Below are positions 27,618 through 38,474 of a DNA stretch of 64,000 nt, one piece after another (within the stretch, counting starts at the first letter, position 1; each line of letters begins with the position of its first letter). Source of the DNA: Hypoxylon rubiginosum. Taxonomy: Eukaryota; Ascomycota; Sordariomycetes; Xylariales; Hypoxylaceae. The stretch lies in NCBI GenBank assembly GCA_902806565.1, contig CADCXA010000031.1, forward strand, positions 868,001-932,000, in the 5' to 3' direction. A model generated the notes under the pieces. That model did not search any database and was not told the origin of the DNA. It saw only the letters and a program-made list of their open reading frames with translations. The position numbers and the translations under genes are program-made.

Positions 27618-30339
27618 TTAGCTGATCCCAAGACCGTTTCTGCGAAAATTAGGAGCATATCGTGGCCCAGCATTACGCGACGCCATTCTTCTCGACAAGG
27701 TCTCGTTGAACCCTGTGTACTCGCCTATGCTAGGAGGCAGGTCCTGGACCGCCGTGCCCCAGGAGCTCTCGTTCTGACCCAGCGTGAGGACGAGTTCCTT
27801 GCCCTCGGTAAATAAGCTGTGGTCGATCCAGTTCTTGGTGTACGGCTCGCCGTCCAGGGTTGCGCTCTGGATGTAGATGGCCGCGTAGGTGGGGTCGAAG
27901 TTGACGTTGCGGACGGTCGCCGTGTTGCCGGTCTGCGGGTGCGTGATGTTCACGCTCTCGAAAAACGGAGGGATGATGAGGTACACGTCTTGGCCGGGGT
28001 TGGGAAATAGGCCCATCATGGAAAATGCCACGAAGGAGCCCATCGCACCGCTGTCGTCATTGCCAGGAAGGCCTTCGGGTGTCGTGTCGAAGAATCGTGG
28101 GATGTAGAAGTGAGCACGCTTGGCCGACAGAGCAGGTCGGCCAGCGTAGTGGTATTGGAATACTGTTAGGAATGCAGGCTCGTTTCCGATGTACGTAATA
28201 TTGCTGTCATGTAGGAAATCGAGGCGCTCAACGAACTGTGTTGGACCGCCGTAGAGGCTTATTAAGTCTCCCTGGTTGTGCGGGACGAAGAAGCCGTATT
28301 CCCAGATGCTGCTCTCAAAGGTCTCATGGGCCGTATTTTGCAGCGAGCAAACGGTGCCAGCGTTGTCGATATTGCTGCACCACAAAGGATCTTGGAAATC
28401 CCATGTCGAATTTAGAAACTTCGGCTGGAAGAATCCAACGTAACCAGTATCTGCGCCGCTAGCGAAATTCGACGTCTGATCACTCTTGTACAGATTCTTC
28501 CAGTTCTCGCTTGTCTCGAGGTATTTTTCCGTGTCAGCTGTGTTGTTGCGTAATTGGGCCATTTGAGCGATAACGAAGTCGTTGTAACTGTACTCGAGGG
28601 TGCGAGAAACGCTTCTTGTCATCGTACCAAAGCCCTTGTAGTCGAAATCCTGGACGGGAATGTATCCTAGAGCTTTCCAGCTATCTAGGCCACCGCGCCC
28701 ATTGCTTGACCAATCAAAGGGCTCTACTTCTGCATCTTTCACGACTGCTTCATAGCCCACGTCCCACTATCAAGACCAGTCAGTCACACGTAACAAATGT
28801 CTGCGACTCGGCTCTTATCGACTTACATCAATACCAGCCGTAATGCCTTTTAGGAACCCATCCGCCAAGACCACGTCAGCGTTTGAACCTCCCTAGACAT
28901 CATTAGTCTAGTCAAGTTGGAGGGGCTATTAGTTCTTACCTGGGTGTAGCCCTTGGAGAACGTCATGCGACAGTCCGGTAGCCAACCCTCGTATCTGTAT
29001 GTGTCAATCAAAGAGCGAATCATTTCGGCCACCGCATCTGGGTCAAGGATGGTGAGGAATGGGATCTGGCTACGAAAGCTGTCCCAGAGACAATAAAATG
29101 AGTCGAAGTATGGCTCGCCAGTGCCGAAAAACGGGTTTTCTCCCGTGTAGTTCTGAGGATTAACCATGGTTCGGTAGATACCGCTGTAGAAGTTGACGAT
29201 TTGACTGTCGTCAACCCCGCCCGCAGAGAGCGTGATGGGACTGAGCTTCTGTCTCCAGGCATCGGCAGCAGCTTGCTCGATCCCATCAAAATCGTAATCC
29301 GGAATCTCAGCCTCGGCATTGGAACACGCTTGCTCTGAGCTGATAAAACTTAAGCCGACACGAGCTAACACGGGAACATCAACGGACTCGAATCGAACGA
29401 AGGCGCCTCCGGGAAGAGGATATCCGTTGATTGACCTGGAGATGGTTAAATCTTTGGCGTCCGTGCTAGCTCTACTATTCACGAAGATGCCATTGTCAAA
29501 CATCTTGGATCCTGAGAAGTCGGTGCAAAAATAAATCTCGCTAAACGGCCAGGATTAGCAATTACAACTTGAAATAACTTCAAGGTCCCTGTAATCATTG
29601 GGAATGCTTGATGAATGGGAACTTTGGCGGCGAAGGATTTTCTTCAGACCCAGTGAGAATGGAAACAAATAGCTCCTGAAAATACTCACTATTGCCCTTG
29701 ACTGAAACTCGATTGGAAGCGCCCGCTTCCCGTGATTCTCCCAGTCTCGGGATCGACAGAAACGGTGCCGTTATCTTGGCGCGAGTCAGAAAGGTCCGTG
29801 AGATCCTGAAGAATGAGAGGATGCGACAAGTTTCCTCCCGACGGAAATGTGAATCGGAAGAGCGCGGCGTGCTCGGTGGCAGTCATCGCAGCATTGATTC
29901 CGGAGTTCAGCGTGACCTCGAAATACCCCGGACGCGCCACGACGCTGCTGGCGTCGAACTGCCCGTGATTTGCGGCGCGGGTCTTCTTGGGGAAATCGCA
30001 CTGATCAATATCATCATCCGGACAGCTCGCATACGGGAAGAGCGGGAAGTTCCCTAGAGACGGCGAGCCTCCGGTCCCCGAGTCGTGCATGGCCGAGAAG
30101 CCGGAGATGGGAGTGCCGTCTAATGTGAAGCCGCCCTGGTTGCTCCCGCTAGTTGTGTCGGCGACGGCTTTCGCCATGCCGTACGGTAGCGTAGCGCCGG
30201 GGAAGATATTACCTCCATTTCGGCTCCCGATTAGTTGATCCACATATGAAAGGGGGTCAAACTGGGCGGCAGCATTTTGAAAAGCTGTCGCAGCGACAAG
30301 CAGGGCAATGGAGGCCGGTCGCGAACTAAACGAATGCAT
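27618..30339 (-). CDS. Secreted GH92 alpha-mannosidase, 821 aa
   Basis: Glycoside hydrolase family 92: calcium-dependent, inverting exo-alpha-mannosidases that trim mannose from glycans, probably acting outside the cell. Four exons: 29690-30339, 28941-29540 plus the base at 28940, 28827-28892 and 27618-28766. The introns are 149, 47 and 60 bp with GT...AG ends and consistent phase. Residues 1-25 form a signal peptide (basic start, hydrophobic ALLVAATAF core, AAAQ end). QLIGSRNGGNIFPGATLPYGM is the N-terminal family block. CLWDSFRSQIPFLTILDPD lies near 368-386, and GGSNADVVLADGF (exon 3) at 418-430. NEPAFLTVFQYHYAGRP is near 630-645. GNDDSGAMGSF at about 674-684 carries the aspartates of the catalytic-base/calcium region. 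Several N-x-S/T sites fit secretion. Length is normal and nothing appears broken. Confidence 0.93.
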
Positions 30340-30394
30340 GGCGAGTAGGCTCCTTGCGATGACAAGAAAGAGAAACGCAAAGTAAACGAGTGTG

Positions 30395-30401
30395 ATTTAT
30401 A
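30395..30401 (-). promoter_or_regulatory. TATA box (minus strand) of the GH92 gene
   Basis: TATAAAT on the minus strand, about 56-62 bp before the GH92 start codon, with an ATTGG (CCAAT) element adjacent upstream at 30404-30409. This implies a very short leader. Confidence 0.5.
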
Positions 30402-30409
30402 TGACCAAT

Positions 30410-31906
30410 ACCACGGCCTTTATGAATGGGTTGCTAATAATTAATACATTCCTGCGGTCGATGGCACGATGGCACGATAGCCTGGAGATAGCCTGGATAC
30501 AGGGACGAGAACAGGGACAGGGCAGTGCCTAGGGTCAAGGGTTACGAAGAGCTTGACCACTACGATAAGACGGAATGGACTTTGATTGTCTCCAAAGAGT
30601 AAGAGCGAGAGACATGTCTTGGGTCTTGCCGGGCGGCCGTGACCAGCTCGCGTGAACGTATGGGCGAACGTATGAACGTATGGACGTCGTAATTAGGATA
30701 ACCTTCCATTCCTGGCGTGCCGGTGTGTTGCTCGTTTGTCGCTATGCCGCTCCAGTGCATCGCATCATGCAAGCTGCAGCAAGGCTTTCCATCCAGTGAT
30801 CCATCCAGTGATCCATCCAGTGACCGGAGCAGATGTCCCAATCATCGTCCCACCGTTACATTGAGTAATTTCTTCTGAACTGCGAGTCGCGTTCTTATCA
30901 TCATCTTCTCCAAGGACGCGGGGTACGACTTATACGTATGTGTATCGGATCCCATGAACGTTAGACGGGCGATGAAACGTTCAAAGCACGAGTGTTATTG
31001 AAATTCAAGGTGGAAGATTGGGAAAAGAATCCCAAGTCCGTGCCGTTCTCTCCGATGATGTATGTGATTGCCCGCTGTTCCCAATATTGCAATGCACAGA
31101 GCGCATTAAAAGCACTGCGGGGGAACAGGAAGATTGAATAAGACCGGGGATACGATTAGCGGATGAGCAACCTGGAGCCGGCCCGATGGGAACCAAAGAT
31201 AAAAGCCTTTGGAGATATTGGAGATATTATAGATAGACCGGTGTTCCTGCATATCGGATGACGGTACAACGTAGTAGCACATTATTAACAACCTGAAGTT
31301 TTCCGTCGACCATGCGGCTCGCCCCCTTGCCTTGCGCTCTCGTGCCCCTGTGCTCTGGAGGCTCGTATGCTTCGTTTCATCTACCTGGAAGTAGTAGGAT
31401 GAGGGATGAGAAGGGGTTATTAGATTTATTAGATCTTTAGCAGACAAGTTCAGGGGTTAACACCGGTAGGTACGCTTGTACCTTGCCTATAAACTAGCGG
31501 ATCCTACCCTAGAGGTAGTTGACCCACGGCAGATCCCCCACTAAAATATCATATGCCGGGGGCCGTCTTGGCTGAACATCCACTAATTGATAGCATCCGA
31601 TGAGTGCTATCTCCAGATCGTCAAGTTAACTGCAGCCACTACTTATTGTCACAAGGCTAGGACGCGGACTGAGCCCCAATGGAAAACTTGAGATTTTATC
31701 TTCGGTTCGCTCTCGGTAACTTTATTATTGACGAGATCATCTCGGTTACTAACCTGATAGTGACGAAGCCGTCGATTGTCCGTAACGTCTTTCGGCGCAA
31801 GCACTCCCGACATCCGCTGCCCCTGCTGGTGCTTACGGGTGTTAAAAGGGGTTGTGCGAACCTCGAAGTATCCATCGAGTAGCTTTCCATAATGCAGAAA
31901 ACCGCT
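30410..31906. other. Intergenic between transcription factor and GH92
   Basis: About 1.5 kb between the transcription-factor stop and the GH92 promoter, both genes on the minus strand. It contains a 12-bp minisatellite (30788-30823), some AACGTATG repeats around 30655-30685 and GATATTGGAGATATT repeats near 31210-31230. Open frames here lack splice context or family resemblance. It presumably serves as GH92 upstream regulatory DNA. Confidence 0.55.
30788..30823. repeat. 12-bp tandem repeat, three perfect copies
   Basis: TCCATCCAGTGA repeated three times without change, about 450 bp upstream of the GH92 start. A likely length-polymorphic minisatellite; no regulatory role is evident. Confidence 0.95.
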
Positions 31907-34393
31907 TTACTGATTCGACTGCTGACCCGAGGGGAAATCTGGCCGATTCCAGTCAAACGTATCCAGAAGGTCAAAGTCAAAATCGACCTGTGTCGAGAAG
32001 TCCCAGTTAAACACCGCTGAAGGCTCGTGTACGCTCGGCGCAGCATTCAGTGTTTGATCAAGGACGCGCTGGATGACCGATTTAGCATCGTTGCAGAGGT
32101 CTCCGTTCGGCCCCGACGGGCTCACCCAGTTGAGGTATCCCACGAGAAGGCTGAGCTTTTGAATGATGCTGGATCGCGTGATTCGAGGGTCGCGGTGGGG
32201 CCGGATGTGAAGGGTCGGCTTCAGCAGTTCTAAGCAGAGGATCCCGCCGCCGGGGACCGCGTAAGCCATGACCTTTGGTGAGTTCGTTAGATGTTGCCTT
32301 CAGCTTCGAATATCATTGATATTGAACTTACGAGCCATTCACAATCATTGCTGCATTCGCTGAGGCGATCGATATCCGTCCAAATCTGCGTTCGGTATAT
32401 TAGAGTTGCGTACAAAGCCAGGAGACTCGGAACAGGTTAAATCGCAAGCAGTTAAGTAACCGAGGTTTCTGCAACATACTACTAGGTTATTAGCTTTTAA
32501 CCAAAAAGAGTACAGAGCAGCATAGAACGATCCTACATACCAGGTAGAGTTAAATTAACTAGGTCATAGCTGACTTCCAGCAGGTCCCCCTTATCGCTGT
32601 GGCCGTATCGAAGCAGAAGTCTCTCGATAAAGAATAAATTTTGTAGATGTTCCAGCCGGATCAGTAACCTCGAGGCGAATATTTCAGCTGGCACGGTCCT
32701 GTCGGTGAGATCATGCAGGTCGAATCGCACCCAAGGGGGAAACTCAGATGTCGCTTGCAACTCTCGAGCTCGAAGTTCACTGATGACTCAGTCAGCGACG
32801 AAAGCATAGTTGCGTTAGCAGGGATTCGCGTACAGAAGAGTATCAATAGTTGCAACTGGATTGTTGCTAAGAGCAATCTCGAGAATTTCTTCGCGAATAG
32901 ACGCAAGAATGGCGCGAGCACGTATGCGGGTCGAGGGGTATATTACTCCATCCGTATTCCAACCTCTCTCATCTAGACGTTCAACCGCCTTCCTCAGCGA
33001 ATTTGTATCAGAGAATAGGACATCATCCTGGATATCTAGAGGCAAAGCTGTTCTACCGAACCTTTTGCTCAAGAGGGGCGGTCTCCCCGTAAAGGAGGTA
33101 ACGATCATCGATAATGTGTATACATGGTGATACATCCTCTTCTTGATCTCGGTGGTTAAAGTAGTCTGGTTTCGATCTCTGTCTTCGACGACGTGGAATC
33201 CGAGAAAAGTCGTGAGCGAGACTGCTTCGGCATGAGACCTCCATACAATCAAATCTGTTACGTCGTTTCGTTAGTGATGGTAACCCCTAAGCTTCTGACA
33301 TAAAATATGACCTTTATCGCAGGAAATTTCGAATGCCATAGGTCAATATGGCAGTTTATAAATACTTACTAGCATCCCCAACGGTCATGGAGTCCATGAT
33401 AGTGCACCTCTGGGTCAAGTAGAGCATCATAGAATTCCCATGCGAGAATTCCTTACATATCTCACAGCAGAGGTGGAGAGTTTCCCTCGAAGTACGGAAA
33501 CCCTGATCGAACTCAGCCGAACGTTTACCCATCCACAGGGCCGTCCTTTTCCCCGGCGTAAAGTCCCAGAATATGGACAACAGCCCCAAGAGCTCCCAGC
33601 GCATCTTCTCTCCCAAGAATTGGCCAATCCAGCGCTCGGGATCGGGCTCGTCGTCGGAAAACGGCCGGGAAGTGTTGACGCAGAGCTTGCGGGCGAGTTC
33701 TTCAAAGCGTGCGTCGGACCGGTTTACGAAATATTCTCCGTAAGTTTCGTACAAGGAACGGGCTACTCGTGCCGCAATGGGACGGATCCAACCACTGCTC
33801 CCCTGTTTAGCGCGGAGGAAAACCCCTCGACTGGGATCGGGCACGTTGTGGAGAGCAGTAAGACACATCTCGCGAAGCCGAGCGGTCATGATATCTCGGA
33901 CGCCTTCGACGGGAGCATGATTGGTGACGCTTTCGCACTGTGACGGGATGTTATCGAGTCCTTGAAGAAGCAGCAGGCTGTTCTCGGCATCTTCAATTAC
34001 ACTGCAGTAACTGGTTGGGCCTAGATAGCCAGGCCCGGCGCCCGGCGCCTGCGCATCAGATATCAAAGCCGGAGAGCCCTCGCTACTTTGAGGTGGTATA
34101 TGCCGGTTCGATGAGACCCGCATGGAAGGGGCCGGGGATGGTAACGGACTCCTGGATGCCGAAGTCTTGGAGCGTGCAACAGGATACACGCATCCCCCAT
34201 CCTGTCTTCTCTTTCTGCACCGGCTGCAAATTGGACGCGTGTGGTCGCAGGCCAGCTTACGCTTGCGGCAAGGCTTATGGATTTGATTAATAATTTTTCA
34301 AGAAGAGAATGGACGCGTATAGCTCACATCGCATGCTACAAGTCGTCCATTAGGCCGGCGAGGTTGCGTCGGCTGGTTCGCGTGCGGGTCCAT
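31907..34393 (-). CDS. Zn2Cys6 fungal transcription factor, about 685 aa; one exon junction unresolved
   Basis: Nuclear DNA-binding regulator. Exon 1 (34328-34393) begins MDPHANQP and ends ACD. A 54-bp intron splits the zinc cluster. Exon 2 (33370-34273) continues PCRKRKLACDHTR, completing C21-x2-C24-x6-C31-x6-C38-x2-C41-x8-C50, a perfect Zn2Cys6 pattern. Exons 3 (32834-33254) and 4 (32541-32779) hold the middle homology (fungal_trans-like) region, with SHAEAVSLTTFLGFHV and FFIERLLLRYG. Exons 5 (32332-32385) and 6 (31907-32272) encode IWTDIDRL...CEWLV, MAYAVPGGGILCLELLKP and an acidic, aromatic C-terminus (DFDFDLLDTFDW) that may activate transcription. The exon 4-5 junction is out of frame by simple splicing. 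An 8-nt microexon at 32461-32468 would restore phase; otherwise the gene carries a frameshift. Targets unknown. Confidence 0.85.
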
Positions 34394-35019
34394 GGATTAT
34401 TCCGTACCCCAAAAGGACATCTACGTAATCATAATTCAAGTTTATGCATCCGAATCCACTGTCCGAAGGATTTGATACTATAAAGGGCTGATGAGCCGAC
34501 GTCGACTCTACGGCACGGGAAGGGGTTGTTTAATTACAAAGCCAGTTCGGCTTCGGCTTCGGCTCAACCCTAAAGAGAACGAACGTAAGTCAAATTCCTA
34601 CGCTACACCGCCGGGATTCTGATTGGTCGAATTGGCCGAAATGACTATTACCACCGAGTATTGCGTGCGAGTAGGCTCATCAGCTCGGCTCCCCAGATCT
34701 GCAAGCCGAAGCCAACATCGCTGTGTGAGTCACTGCATGTAACTGCAAGCAACCGTATATGGTTTAGAGATCACCTATATAACAAGGGGCTGGGCACCTT
34801 GACCGGTGACTCATATGTATAGAGAAATTGCACTTGTCAAGACAAAAAAGACTCAAAGGCGCTTCGGCTTACAACAAATTGAATAATTCTATTCAACTTT
34901 CACGAATCTCTTATATATCTTGTTCAGGCAATTATACACAATTGCATTGCAAAATACCAGCTCAAGCTAAATATCTTCTCTACCATAACTTGAATACTAC
35001 GTACTCGATATATAGCACA
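34394..35019. promoter_or_regulatory. Divergent promoter region of the transcription factor and the small serine-rich gene
   Basis: 626 bp between divergent start codons. For the rightward gene a TATA box (TATATAA, 34776-34782) precedes a long leader with many CA-rich stretches. TTCGGC is repeated three times at 34546-34563. For the transcription factor, TATAGTATC at about 34477-34485 on the minus strand is the only TATA-like match I see. Confidence 0.5.
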
Positions 35020-35513
35020 ATGTCACACCAAACCACTTTATTGTCTTCCACCGCGGGTGCACGTCGCTCTTCAATTGCTTCCGAGACTACTCTAGTAGAC
35101 ACTTCAAGTCGCAAGATGTATGCCTCTAAGGAGAAGGACCAAGACAAGGACGACGGTCAGTGACTTAACTTACTGTTACACACAGTCGCACCTTTCTCAA
35201 GGTCTGCTTCTAACTTAGACTTATACGCAGACCGGAAGCTCTCCCTCGATGCGGGTTCGACCCACAGCCAAGCCAGCGGCAGCTCCCGTGCTAGCATGAT
35301 GGAGAAGGCTATAAAGAAGGTCAAATCGAAGCTAGGGGAGAAGGGCTCGACGTCCACTTCCGAGGCCAAGCCTAAGCCCAAGCAGTCGACAACCAACACG
35401 TACCCAGATACTGTATACATGTGGAGAGCTCTTGCAGGTAAGGCGCCCATTAAAGACTGATTCCTGCGAAGAACAATTGTCTAACAGTATGCATGGCAGA
35501 GACCAAAATGTGA
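35020..35513 (+). CDS. Small serine/lysine-rich hypothetical protein, 122 aa
   Basis: Three exons: 35020-35155, 35231-35437 and 35488-35513. The introns of 75 bp (GTCAGT...CGCAG, branch CTAAC) and 50 bp (GTAAGG...AACAG) agree in phase. The start was chosen at ATG 35020 (context GCACAATGTC) after a TATA box and a leader of about 210 nt. The N-terminus is Ser/Thr-rich (LLSSTAGARRSSIASETTLV), the middle is basic (MEKAIKKVKSKLGEKG), and the end is a compact hydrophobic tail: TNTYPDTVYMWRALAVCMAETKM. No signal peptide or membrane helix. The YPDTxYMWRALA tail looks conserved in character, but I cannot assign a family. It is the last gene before the right arm (375 bp away). Confidence 0.65.
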
Positions 35514-35888
35514 ACTTGGGCCGTGTCGGTGCCTACAACCTATCATGAGATTTGACGACTCAATTTGACGACACATTTTACTTCAAAGATACGAACGAAT
35601 ATGATGCATAATACCCATGGATTGGAATACATAATTGACCGAGGATATTGGCGTTTGGCGTTTGGGTTCAGTGGTTTGTTTCCTTAGTTACGATTCTGAC
35701 GGCGTTCATGCAGCCTATTTTCATTCATTCATTCAATATAATCATGGTTACAACATGAGCAGCATATCGCTATGTTGATAAGGCTTATATATAAGATCGA
35801 TTGTTTTCTGGTATAGTGGAACAGACAATTCAACTTGTTGACGTGCGGATTCCTACCTGGGTAGCTAACCTGGGTAACTAACCGACCA
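35514..35888. other. Right margin of the island, no gene
   Basis: Ordinary intergenic composition up to the abrupt start of the inverted-repeat tip at 35889. I saw no target-site duplication matching the bases beyond 18700 on the left. Confidence 0.55.
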
Positions 35889-35963
35889 TTGGCGGTTTAC
35901 AAAAAACCGCCAAAGTAACAAAAGTGCCAAGTCCACCAAATCCGCCAAACCTGCCAAACCTAT
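35889..35963. repeat. G+C-retaining tip of the right arm (inner terminus)
   Basis: Mirror image of 18626-18700 with six transition differences. It begins at the hairpin (35889-35913; stem TTGGCGGTTT, loop ACAAA) and carries the reversed 9-bp units of the type CCAAACCTG at 35927-35962. Beyond 35963 the sequence turns A+T-rich at once. Confidence 0.85.
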
Positions 35964-36156
35964 AAAATAAGCTAAAACTATAATATATATAACTCCTATA
36001 TTATATAAATACATTAAATTCTTAATAAATTAATATATTTTATTAATTTAAATTATAAAAAATATATAAATTAATAATAATATATAAAATATAATAAAAA
36101 AATTAAAATAAAAATTATTAATTATAATAATAATTTAATTATAATATATTTTTAAT

Positions 36157-36343
36157 TTAATAATAACTTAATAATAACTTATTAATAATTAAATAATAAC
36201 TTAATAATAATTAAATAATAACTTAATAATAACTAAATAATAATTTAATAATAATTTAATAATTATTTAATAATAATTTAATAATAATTTAATAATAATT
36301 TAATAATAATTTAATAATAATTTAATAATAATTTATTAATAAC
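36157..36343. repeat. 11-bp minisatellite array near the right arm tip
   Basis: AATAATAATTT-type units in tandem, mirror of 18246-18432. Unit numbers and the positions of G/A variants differ slightly between the two arms. Confidence 0.85.
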
Positions 36344-37560
36344 TTAATAATAGTTTAATAATAACTTAATAATAACTTAATAATATTTTAATTATAACTT
36401 AATAATAACTAAATAATTATTATATTATAAAAAAAAAATTAAATATATATTTTTTTAATATTAATTAATATATTTATAAACTATATATTAAATTCTTTTT
36501 ATTTTATAAATTATTATTATAATTTTAATAACTAATTAAAACCTTAATTATATTATATTTTTTAATTTTATTTTTTATTATTTTATTTTATTACTTTTTA
36601 TTTAATTATAATATAATTAATATTAAAAATTTATATAAAATAAATTTTATTTAATAATATTAATTATTAAGTTTTTTATTTAATTTTAATAAAAATCTTT
36701 TAATTTTATAAAGAATTTTTTATTTATATATATAAATGTAATTAACGTAAAATTAAATATAATAAAAAAAAAATAAAAAACTTAAAAAATATAACTTAAA
36801 ATATAATTTTATATATAATTAAATATTTAAAATTAACTTTTAAAAAAAAGGTAAAACTATAAAATACTTATATATTAAAAATATAACCAGGTAATTTTTA
36901 ATTAAATATAATTATAAAAACTTATTATTTATCGTTAAAATTTTTATAAAACCAATTAATTTATAACCTTTTTTTTATTTATAAAAAAGATTTATAAAAA
37001 AATATAATAATTTTAATTTAAAATAATATATTAAAAATATTATAAATAATTATATATAAATTATAAAATAAATATAATTTATATTTATAAATAATTACTA
37101 AAATTTATTATTTAATTTTTAGTTTTTATTAGTTTATAAAAAAAGTTTATAAAAAAATTTAATTATTTTAAAACTAAAATATAAAAGTTATAATTTTATA
37201 TATTAATTTATATATATTTAATATTTAATTATTTAATTAACTTATAATTATTTAACTTTTAAATATTTTTTTATATAAATAAACTAAATTAAATAAGCTT
37301 TTTTATATTAAGTTTTTATTATTATAACTTTAAAAAAAATTATTTAAATAAAAACAAATACTTTTTATAATTATTAAAACTATAAAAAAAAAAATATAAT
37401 TAAAAAAAACTAAATATTAAATAACTATTTATAGTTATTATAATTTATAATTATATAATTTTAAGATATATATTTTAATAAAAATAAATAATAAATATTA
37501 ACTTATATATATAACTATAAAATAATATATTTATATTTATATATATATATATAAAAAAAA

Positions 37561-37700
37561 ACTACTTTTATTTTTTATTTTTATATATTTTTATTTTCTT
37601 TTATTTTTTTTCTTTTTTTTTTAATTATTATATCCTTTTAATTTTTTTTTTATTTTTATTTTTTATTTTTTATTATTTACCTATTTTATTTCTTTTTAAA
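37561..37700. repeat. Pyrimidine-rich tract (mirror of the left purine tract)
   Basis: Plus strand almost entirely T and C for about 140 bp. It is the inverted counterpart of about 16915-17060 and confirms the arm alignment here. Confidence 0.6.
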
Positions 37701-38469
37701 TCTTATCTTTTTTTTATTTTTATTATAATTTAATTAAATATATTTATTATAAAATATTTTATTTATTATATAAATAAATTTTTTAAAAATTTTAAAGTTT
37801 TAAATAATATATATTAAAACTAAAAATTTTTTTCTTTTTATTATAAACACTATTATATATATAATTAATATAATAATATATTTTTTTTTAATAACTTATT
37901 TTATAAAATAAAAATATATTTTTATATTATAATTTTTTTTTAAATAAGTTTAATAAAATCTATTAACTATATTAATAAATAAAGTTTGTTAAAAACTTTA
38001 AAATTTTTAATTTTTAGGAAAATATATATTATTTTTATTATTAAACTAAAAATAATAACAATAAAAAAAACTTAATTAAATATTAAAAAACTAAGTTAAA
38101 GCGTTTATTAAATTTCTTTAAAATAATAAAAATACTATTTTATAAAAAAATATTAATATTATATTAAAAACCATTAAATTAAATAATTTAATACTTTTAA
38201 TTTATTTATTAAAATTTAAACTAAAATTTAAATAATAATAATTAATATATATTATTTAATATAAATAATTATTTTATTTAACTATAATTTTAACTAATAT
38301 TAAATATTATTAACTTATAATAAATAATATATATTATTTTAAAAATCTTTTTAAAAGATTTTTTAATTTTTTTTTTATTAAAACCAACCTTATTTTAATT
38401 ATTTTATTTATTAAAAACATACTTTTTTTAAAAAAAAACCAAACCTTTTTTTTAATATAAAATTTAAAT

Positions 38470-38474
38470 AAGCT
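38470..38474. other. Empty retrotransposon target site in the right arm
   Basis: AAGCT (AGCTT on the other strand) flanked by sequence that, reverse complemented, joins the two sides of the left-arm insertion directly: AAGTTTTTAT before it and ATTTAAATTTTAT after it. This is the pre-insertion allele of 10346-16162. Confidence 0.85.

Noticed and set aside
31106..31447. 113-codon minus-strand frame between the transcription factor and GH92, plus neighbours at 31005-31196 and 31679-31882.
   Set aside because: Low-similarity chance frames in a regulatory spacer; no introns, domains or signal peptide that I can support.
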